DNA of 9,132 nt, taken from positions 1-9,132 of the forward strand of contig JBMNNN010000076.1 of assembly GCA_050942555.1 (NCBI GenBank), read 5' to 3'. The position numbers were made by a program, and so were the translations under genes. The DNA comes from JAAYXU01 sp050942555. Lineage in GTDB: Bacteria > Bacillota > Clostridia > Christensenellales > UMGS416. Under the pieces are notes generated by a model. The model had not been told where the DNA came from, ran no database searches, and worked only from the letters and a program-made list of their open reading frames with translations. Of this stretch, positions 4,806-9,132 are shown one piece after another (position 1 is the stretch's first letter; every line of letters starts with the position of its first letter).

Positions 4806-5522
4806 ATGGAAAAGCGTACGAAAGCAATACTCTTTGATCTGGATGGAACGCTGCTGCCCATGGATCTGAGAAGCTTTCTGGCCGCATATCTGCCGGGGAT
4901 CGCCGCCGCTGCCGCGGCGCTGGCTGATCCCGCGCAGGTCGGGCGGTGGATCCTGTCGGGAACCGCCGCGATGACCGCGATGGAGGGCGGCAGCAGGACC
5001 TGTGAGGATGTGTTCTGGGACGAGTTCTGTCGCCTGTCGGGAGGAGGGCGCGAGCAGTACGAGCGGGTGTTTACCGCGTTTTACGAGCGGGAATTCGACG
5101 CGCTGGGCGCGCTGTTCCCGGCGGAGCCGCGTGCGGCAACGATCGTCGCCGAGGCGCGTGCGAAGGGCCTGCGGTGTGCGCTGGCCACGATGCCCGTCTT
5201 CCCGCGCGTCGCGACGCGCAAGCGCATCGGCTGGGCGGGTATCTCTCCTGAGGACTTTGAGGTTATCACCACCTATGAGATATGCCACGCCTCGAAGCCC
5301 TCGACCGCCTATTACCAGGAAATACTGGACTGGATGCAGCTTGCGCCCGCAGAGTGCCTGATGGTGGGTAACGACGTGGGAGATGACATTGCCCCGGCTC
5401 TCGCGCTGGGCATGGACGCTTTTTATCTGGACGCATGGCCCGAGAACCGCGCGGGCGCGCCCGAGCGCTATACCCGGCGCGGCGGCTACGACGCGCTGCT
5501 TCGGTATGTGCGGCAGCTGTAG
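4806..5522 (+). CDS. HAD-superfamily hydrolase (phosphatase)
   Basis: A 238-residue haloacid dehalogenase fold hydrolase. Motif I is I-L-F-D11-L-D13-G-T-L (nucleophile D11, general acid D13), motif II is L-A-T129-M-P, motif III is K164 in H-A-S-K-P-S, and motif IV is M-V-G-N-D190-V-G-D-D194. A helical cap lies at about 18-105 (C1 type), giving a small-metabolite phosphatase rather than an ATPase. The exact substrate is unknown; phosphoglycolate phosphatase-like and sugar-phosphate activities are possibilities. The ATG at 4806 is chosen because D11 then falls at the normal distance from the N-terminus; the frame is open further upstream, but that sequence is not HAD-like. AAAGGA lies 11 bases before the ATG. 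It is the first gene of the operon. The pth SD overlaps its stop codon. Confidence 0.88.
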   Translation: MEKRTKAILFDLDGTLLPMDLRSFLAAYLPGIAAAAAALADPAQVGRWILSGTAAMTAMEGGSRTCEDVFWDEFCRLSGGGREQYERVFTAFYEREFDALGALFPAEPRAATIVAEARAKGLRCALATMPVFPRVATRKRIGWAGISPEDFEVITTYEICHASKPSTAYYQEILDWMQLAPAECLMVGNDVGDDIAPALALGMDAFYLDAWPENRAGAPERYTRRGGYDALLRYVRQL

Positions 5523-5531
5523 GAGGTAGCG

Positions 5532-6092
5532 ATGCTGCTCATAGCAGGCCTAGGGAACCCCGGCGTGTGCTACGCGGGGACCCGGCACAACATGGGGTTC
5601 AGAGCGCTCGCGCACCTGGCCGCGCTGTGGGAGATACCGGTTACGCGGACAGGCTTTTCTGGGCGGTACGGGCAGGGCAGCGTCGACGGAAAGCGCGTGA
5701 TGCTGCTCGCGCCCCACATGTATATGAACGATTCGGGCATCAGCGTAGCCGGGGCGGCTTCGTATTTCGGGGTAGAGCCCGCCGACACGCTGCTGCTCTA
5801 CGACGACATAGACCTCCCGTGCGGAGCGGTGCGCGTCCGTGCGCAGGGCGGCCCGGGTACCCACAATGGCATGAGGTCGGTCGTCGGCCACCTGGGGACC
5901 GAGAATTTCCCGCGGGTGCGGATGGGCGTGGGCGCGCCGCCCGACGGGATTTCTCTGGCCGACTGGGTGCTGGGCAGGCCCGATGCCGGGGAGGACGCGC
6001 TGCTGGAGGCGGCGTCCCGCCGCGCGGCTGAGGCTGCTGACGCATGGGTGCGGCGGGGAATCGACGCGGCGATGAACGAATATAACAGGTAG
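5532..6092 (+). CDS. pth: Peptidyl-tRNA hydrolase
   Basis: A 186-residue full-length bacterial Pth, which releases tRNA from peptidyl-tRNA dropped by stalled ribosomes in the cytoplasm. It begins with G-L-G-N9-P-G and T-R-H19-N-M-G-F, where H19 is the catalytic histidine (H20 in E. coli). It continues with M-Y-M-N66-D-S-G, Y-D91-D-I-D-L-P (the aspartate that activates the histidine) and G-P-G-T-H-N112-G-M-R-S, so all four active-site positions are present. AGGAGG lies five bases before the ATG and overlaps the HAD stop codon, so the two are translated in tandem. Pth is essential in bacteria, so this operon probably must be expressed constitutively at some level. Its place ahead of an amino-acid transporter is not the usual spoVC-mfd or prs-linked setting. 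Confidence 0.96.
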   Translation: MLLIAGLGNPGVCYAGTRHNMGFRALAHLAALWEIPVTRTGFSGRYGQGSVDGKRVMLLAPHMYMNDSGISVAGAASYFGVEPADTLLLYDDIDLPCGAVRVRAQGGPGTHNGMRSVVGHLGTENFPRVRMGVGAPPDGISLADWVLGRPDAGEDALLEAASRRAAEAADAWVRRGIDAAMNEYNR

Positions 6093-6110
6093 CGGAGAGG
6101 GGAGAACCCG

Positions 6111-6794
6111 TTGGAAGGCGTGCTGTACGAGCTGACCAACAGCATCTATATCAATCTCATACGGGAAGAAAGATACCTGATGCTCATCCGGGGACTCAGG
6201 GTCACGCTTGAGGTCACGCTGTACTCGGTGATTCTGGGCATCATCATCGGCATGATCACAGCCCTTATCCGTATCACCGAGCCAAGGGGCCTCGTCCAGC
6301 TGGCGACGACCTATGTCGAGGTGGTGCGCGGCACGCCGGTCGTCGTGCAGATGGTCATCATCTACTACGCGATACTGGCCGGAAGCAATCTTCCGAAGGT
6401 GATCATTGCCTCGATCGCGTTTGGCATCAACAGCGGAGCCTATGTGTCGGAACTCATCAGGGCCGGGATACAGGCCGTGCCCCGGGGCCAGATGGAGGCA
6501 GCCCGATCGCTGGGCCTTACCTGGACGCAGGCGATGCGGTTCGTCATCGTGCCGCAGGCTATCAAAAACATTCTCCCGGCGCTCGTCAACGAAGCGATCG
6601 TGCTTATCAAGGAAACGGCGGTGGTCGGCTACATCGCGCTGGACGACCTGACGCGGGCCGGGAACATCATCCGCGGGCGCACGTTCGACGCGTATACGCC
6701 GTTCCTGCTGGTGGCGCTCGTATACCTGTATACGACGACGACGCTGTCGATCCTCGCCGGTAAGCTCGAAAGGAGACTGCGGGAAAGTGATTGA
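6111..6794 (+). CDS. Amino-acid ABC transporter permease
   Basis: A 227-residue inner-membrane permease of the His/Glu/Gln/Arg family. Hydrophobic segments lie at about 31-52, 64-95 (probably two), 97-120, 150-175 and 195-216, giving roughly five membrane helices. The ATPase-coupling EAA loop is E129-A-A-R-S-L-G-L-T through I-V-P148-Q-A. The V-E-V-V-R-G-T-P-V-V-V-Q stretch at 69-80 is typical of this family. The TTG at 6111 is taken as start because GAGAGGGGAG sits six bases upstream; the next in-frame GTG (6120) would be too far from it. It lies 18 bases after pth and overlaps the ATPase gene by 8 bases (GTGATTGA). A homodimer with the ATPase at 6787-7509 and the lipoprotein at 3758-4531 would make a complete importer. 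Confidence 0.92.
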   Translation: MEGVLYELTNSIYINLIREERYLMLIRGLRVTLEVTLYSVILGIIIGMITALIRITEPRGLVQLATTYVEVVRGTPVVVQMVIIYYAILAGSNLPKVIIASIAFGINSGAYVSELIRAGIQAVPRGQMEAARSLGLTWTQAMRFVIVPQAIKNILPALVNEAIVLIKETAVVGYIALDDLTRAGNIIRGRTFDAYTPFLLVALVYLYTTTTLSILAGKLERRLRESD

Positions 6795-7509
6795 TGTCAG
6801 CGATCTGCATAAGTCGTTCGGGGAGCTCAAGGTGCTGCGGGGCGTCAGTACGCATGTGAGCCGTTCGCAGGTCGTGTGCGTGATCGGCGCGAGCGGCTCG
6901 GGGAAAAGCACGTTTCTGCGCTGCCTGAACCTGCTTGAGATACCCGACCGGGGCCGCATTACGATCGACGGCGTGGAGCTCCTGGAGCACCGCAGGCAGA
7001 TCAACAGGCTGCGCCGCAAGATGGGCATGGTATTTCAGCAGTTTAATCTTTTTCCCCATATGACGGCCCGGAGCAACGTGGCGCTGGGGCCCATGCAGGT
7101 GCTGGGCATGAACCGGGCCGACGCGTCGGCGCGCGCCGAGGCGCTGCTTGGCAAGGTAGGCCTGGCCGACAAGGTCGACGAATATCCCAACCGGCTTTCG
7201 GGCGGCCAGAAACAGCGGGTCGCGATCGCCCGCGCGCTGGCGATGAACCCTGAAATCATGCTCTTTGACGAACCGACCAGCGCACTGGATCCCGAGATGG
7301 TGGGCGAGGTGCTGCAGGTCATCAAGCAGCTCGTGCAGGACGGCATGACGATGATCATCGTCACCCACGAGATGGGATTCGCGCGCGAGGTGGCCGACCG
7401 CGTGCTGTTCATGGATCAGGGCGTGATCGCCGAGGACGCGCCGCCCGAGCGGATTTTCCGCTCGCCCGAAAACGAGCGCACACGCGAGTTTCTCAGCAAG
7501 GTGCTTTGA
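6787..7509 (+). CDS. Amino-acid ABC transporter ATP-binding protein (GlnQ-like)
   Basis: A 240-residue nucleotide-binding subunit with all motifs intact: Walker A G34-A-S-G-S-G-K-S-T42, Q-loop V-F-Q84-Q-F-N-L-F-P, signature L137-S-G-G-Q-K-Q-R, Walker B I-M-L-F-D161-E-P, D-loop S-A-L-D, and H-loop V-T-H194-E-M. The F-N-L-F-P-H-M-T context and the short length are typical of GlnQ/ArtP/HisP importers, not exporters. It starts at GTG 6787 inside the end of the permease gene, with AAGGAGA about ten bases upstream, so permease and ATPase synthesis are coupled. The substrate is a polar amino acid, identity unknown. The downstream membrane protein gene follows after 10 bases. Confidence 0.95.
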   Translation: MIDVSDLHKSFGELKVLRGVSTHVSRSQVVCVIGASGSGKSTFLRCLNLLEIPDRGRITIDGVELLEHRRQINRLRRKMGMVFQQFNLFPHMTARSNVALGPMQVLGMNRADASARAEALLGKVGLADKVDEYPNRLSGGQKQRVAIARALAMNPEIMLFDEPTSALDPEMVGEVLQVIKQLVQDGMTMIIVTHEMGFAREVADRVLFMDQGVIAEDAPPERIFRSPENERTREFLSKVL

Positions 7510-7519
7510 GGGAGATACG

Positions 7520-8086
7520 ATGCGCGCATCCAGAGTCGTATATATCATAACCTTTCTGATGGTATGCCTGCCGATACTGTATTTCACGCTGCGCGGCGCG
7601 GGCAGGAAAAGCCGCACGAAACGGGCCGCGCTGCTGGCGGCGGCATTGGCGGGCGTCGCCGCCGCGGGGCTCATCTCGCTGGGGCTTTGGCGCTATACGA
7701 TCGACACGCAGCCCGCGCTGGTCGCGCAGCGATATGCCCAGAGCCTGACCGCCGCGCTGGGCGAAGATTCCGCTGCGGAGCATGTCGCGCGGATGGAGCG
7801 GGCCGGGCTGCTTGCAGACGGCGTTACGGCCTCCCAGGGGCCGACGCTGGACGCGCTGCGGGATGCCGGTTGGCCCGACGAAGGCTCGGCGATGCGCATA
7901 TCCAAGAAAGCCGCGCAGGACGGGCGCGGGGATACATGGTATCTCGTGTCCTCGGGCGGCGAGGCGGGCATCGCGGTCACGCTTGTCCGCACGGGATACC
8001 ACTGGAGGGTATCGGAAACCGCCGTGGTAGCCGGAGAAGCGATCGAGGGGATCGATAAAGAGCTCGGGTTCTCGGATATCCGGTAG
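7520..8086 (+). CDS. Small membrane protein of unknown function, last gene of the transporter operon
   Basis: I do not recognise this 188-residue protein. Two hydrophobic segments lie at about 5-24 and 36-57, joined by a basic loop (R-G-A-G-R-K-S-R-T-K-R). By the positive-inside rule the loop is cytoplasmic, with both termini outside. Residues 58-188 form a single soluble domain, probably extracytoplasmic, with an alternating pattern near the end (T-W-Y-L-V-S-S, then G-I-A-V-T-L-V-R-T, then Y-H-W-R-V-S) that suggests a small beta-sheet fold like those of lipocalin-like or NTF2-like lipoproteins. GAGGGAGA overlaps the ATPase stop and lies four bases before the ATG, so it is coupled to the transporter. 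It may assist or sense the transporter, or be unrelated cargo. Confidence 0.8.
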   Translation: MRASRVVYIITFLMVCLPILYFTLRGAGRKSRTKRAALLAAALAGVAAAGLISLGLWRYTIDTQPALVAQRYAQSLTAALGEDSAAEHVARMERAGLLADGVTASQGPTLDALRDAGWPDEGSAMRISKKAAQDGRGDTWYLVSSGGEAGIAVTLVRTGYHWRVSETAVVAGEAIEGIDKELGFSDIR

Positions 8087-8092
8087 CCTCCG

Positions 8093-8108
8093 CGGCCGCC
8101 TGCGGCCG
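8093..8108. terminator. GC-rich hairpin between convergent genes
   Basis: CGGCCG at 8093-8098 and 8103-8108 forms a 6-bp stem with loop CCTG, in the 25 bases between the converging genes ending at 8086 and 8112. No U-tract follows on either strand, so it is not a classical intrinsic terminator, but its position suggests it limits readthrough from both sides. Confidence 0.35.
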
Positions 8109-8111
8109 GCT

Positions 8112-8435
8112 CTATACGCGATAGGACGCGAGGATTTCGGCGACCTTGCCCGCGAACTGGCCGCTTGCTCCCCAGCTCAGGCCCAGAAGCCCCTGTCCTC
8201 CGGCGAAGGATATGATATTGACCCGGGTGGGACCGTCGAAATTCGATATCGTGACGGTCAGGCCCGCCTGCGAATTGTTGCGCATATAGTATTTCTCATA
8301 GATGAGGATCGCGATCTCCTTTTCATCGGCCCGGTGGCGCTCCTCGTGGATGAGCTCGGCATAGCTCATGTGCGCCTTGATAAGGCGCGCGGCCGCGGCG
8401 GGCGTCAGGCTGACTGTAATTTGCTGGATGTCCAT
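8112..8435 (-). CDS. Small DUF6054-like protein
   Basis: A 107-residue cytoplasmic protein without signal or membrane segment. It opens M-D-I-Q-Q-I-T-V-S-L-T-P-A-A-A-A, then has E-L-I-H-E-E-R-H, E-K-Y-Y-M-R-N-N-S-Q-A-G-L-T-V-T, N-F-D-G-P-T-R-V, and L-S-W-G-A-S-G-Q-F. From memory these match a conserved Clostridial family of about 110 aa of unknown function (DUF6054), with the same E-K-Y-Y-M-R and W-G-A marks; I could not check this. The ATG at 8435 is chosen because AAGGAGG lies ten bases upstream and a consensus promoter lies just beyond; the frame stays open to 8543, but that would put the promoter inside the gene. It is monocistronic and convergent with the transporter operon. Confidence 0.82.
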   Translation of the reverse strand: MDIQQITVSLTPAAAARLIKAHMSYAELIHEERHRADEKEIAILIYEKYYMRNNSQAGLTVTISNFDGPTRVNIISFAGGQGLLGLSWGASGQFAGKVAEILASYRV

Positions 8436-8459
8436 TTCGTCCCATCCTCCTTCTTCCAC

Positions 8460-8488
8460 AGTATGACGCGGGCGGCGCCGTCTGTCAA
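8460..8488 (-). promoter_or_regulatory. Sigma-A promoter of the DUF6054-like gene
   Basis: On the minus strand, TTGACA (8483-8488) and CATACT (8460-8465) are 17 bases apart. The expected start is near 8453, leaving an ~18-base leader holding the AAGGAGG site. This fixes the short form of the downstream gene. Confidence 0.85.
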
Positions 8489-8577
8489 CCGTCGGTGGGC
8501 AGAGACCGCGACTGCCGTATGGCGGCGCATCCGCGTGGGGCACACTGAAGTTGGCCGCAGAATTCGACTATAGGTGC

Positions 8578-8607
8578 TTGCCTGCCCTGGAATCCCCGGT
8601 GTATAAT
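8578..8607 (+). promoter_or_regulatory. Sigma-A promoter of the IclR-family gene
   Basis: TTGCCT (8578-8583) and a perfect TATAAT (8602-8607) are 18 bases apart. The expected start is about 8613-8615, only 20 bases before the IclR ATG. No clear palindromic operator is visible in the spacer shared with the divergent DUF6054-like gene. Confidence 0.7.
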
Positions 8608-8613
8608 AAATAT

Positions 8614-8637
8614 ATGGAACGGTGTTTTACAATATGA
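8614..8637 (+). CDS. Possible leaderless seven-codon upstream ORF
   Basis: An ATG seven bases downstream of the -10 box opens an ORF reading M-E-R-C-F-T-I, and its TGA overlaps the IclR ATG as ATGA. The ATG would sit at or within a base or two of the mRNA 5' end, as in leaderless transcripts. The IclR ATG has no good SD, so reinitiation from this ORF is an attractive way to translate it. It is short enough to be chance. Confidence 0.35.
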   Translation: MERCFTI

Positions 8638-9132
8638 AACAGGACAAGGAGCTCGCCGGAACGCAGTCGGTACAGCGCGCGCTGACGGTGCTGGAAGCGC
8701 TGGCGACGTCGCCCAGCGGCATCGGCGTCACCGAGCTTGCCGCGGCGCTCGGGCTCAACAAGAGCACTGTGCACCGGATACTAAGAGCGCTGCTCGCGCG
8801 GGGATACGCCGAGCGGGTGCCCGGCGGGGCGAACTACCGCCTTGGGCTCAGGGTCGTGGAGCTTTCCAGCTTCCGGCTGAACCATCTGGAGCTGAAAACC
8901 GAGGCGGCTCCGTATCTGCGGGCGCTGCTCGGCGCTACCGGGCAGCCGGTGCACCTGGCTACGCTGATGGACACGGAGGCGGTTTACATCGACAAGGTGG
9001 AAACCGTCAACAGCATGCGCATGTACAGCCAGATCGGGCGCAGGGCGGCGCTTCACTCCACGTCGGTGGGCAAGGCGCTTCTTTCTGGGCTGAGCCCTGC
9101 CGAGCTCATGAGGCTCGTGCGGATGCTCCCGA
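8634..9132 (+). CDS. IclR-family transcriptional regulator (3' end beyond the window)
   Basis: The first 166 residues of an IclR-type regulator (usual length about 250). The N-terminal winged helix spans about 9-72: T-Q-S-V-Q-R-A-L-T-V-L-E-A-L, then G-V-T-E-L-A-A-A-L-G-L-N-K-S-T-V-H-R-I-L (helix-turn-helix) and Y-R-L-G-L-R-V-V-E-L at the wing and linker. The effector domain begins at about 88 with A-A-P-Y-L-R-A-L and runs through V-H-L-A-T-L, A-V-Y-I-D-K-V and L-H-S-T-S-V-G-K-A-L-L-S, the conserved small-molecule pocket region. Such proteins usually regulate a sugar, sugar-acid or aromatic catabolic operon next door, which would lie to the right. The ATG at 8634 lacks a good SD; an in-frame GTG at 8622 is no better supported. 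Confidence 0.92.
   Translation, partial: MKQDKELAGTQSVQRALTVLEALATSPSGIGVTELAAALGLNKSTVHRILRALLARGYAERVPGGANYRLGLRVVELSSFRLNHLELKTEAAPYLRALLGATGQPVHLATLMDTEAVYIDKVETVNSMRMYSQIGRRAALHSTSVGKALLSGLSPAELMRLVRMLP

Noticed and set aside
5550..7028. 492-codon minus-strand ORF across pth, permease and ATPase
   Set aside because: It is a long shadow frame, common at high GC. The plus strand holds three genes with intact catalytic motifs and proper SD sites; the antisense translation is rich in H, R, D and P with no domain.
6667..7674. 335-codon minus-strand ORF antisense to the ATPase
   Set aside because: Histidine- and alanine-rich antisense translation without a recognisable domain; the plus strand is a complete ABC ATPase.
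8436..8543. 36-codon N-terminal extension of the DUF6054-like gene
   Set aside because: It runs through a TTGACA-N17-CATACT promoter and lacks an SD; the ATG at 8435 has AAGGAGG.

Overview
The window is about 60-65% GC. It has strong Shine-Dalgarno (SD) sites, near-consensus sigma-A type promoters with 17-18 bp spacers, a lipoprotein transporter subunit, and GntR/YtrA-type and IclR-type regulators. This points to a GC-rich Firmicute, probably in the Clostridia; I cannot name a genus. Most of the window is ordinary chromosomal gene content. The exception is a 466-base non-coding stretch (3292-3757) of about 45% GC, which is the least explained part.

Left minus-strand block (1-2248): reading leftwards, an HD-domain phosphohydrolase of YqeK type, an aldose 1-epimerase family protein, a YtrA-type GntR repressor with a consensus promoter and an AGTGTG-N13-CACACT operator, and the first 26 codons of an ABC transporter ATPase. 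That ATPase starts at a TTG inside the end of the repressor gene. This is the usual YtrA plan, a small repressor controlling the ABC transporter encoded behind it.

Middle (2251-4805): a plus-strand zinc-dependent phospholipase C-like gene with its own promoter; then the non-coding stretch, which holds a candidate structured RNA (about 3327-3565), a 14-bp inverted repeat and the terminator of the next gene; then a minus-strand amino-acid-binding lipoprotein with a strong promoter and two direct repeats spaced 20 bp apart upstream of it.

Right operon (4806-8086, plus): HAD phosphatase, peptidyl-tRNA hydrolase (pth), amino-acid ABC permease, amino-acid ABC ATPase and a small membrane protein of unknown function. 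Genes are packed or overlapping, with SD sites at or over the previous stop codon. The binding lipoprotein on the opposite strand (3758-4531) is probably the missing subunit of this transporter.

Right end (8087-9132): a convergent minus-strand gene for a small DUF6054-like protein with its own promoter, then the start of a plus-strand IclR-family regulator that runs off the window. A seven-codon ORF overlaps the IclR start codon and begins close to the predicted transcription start.
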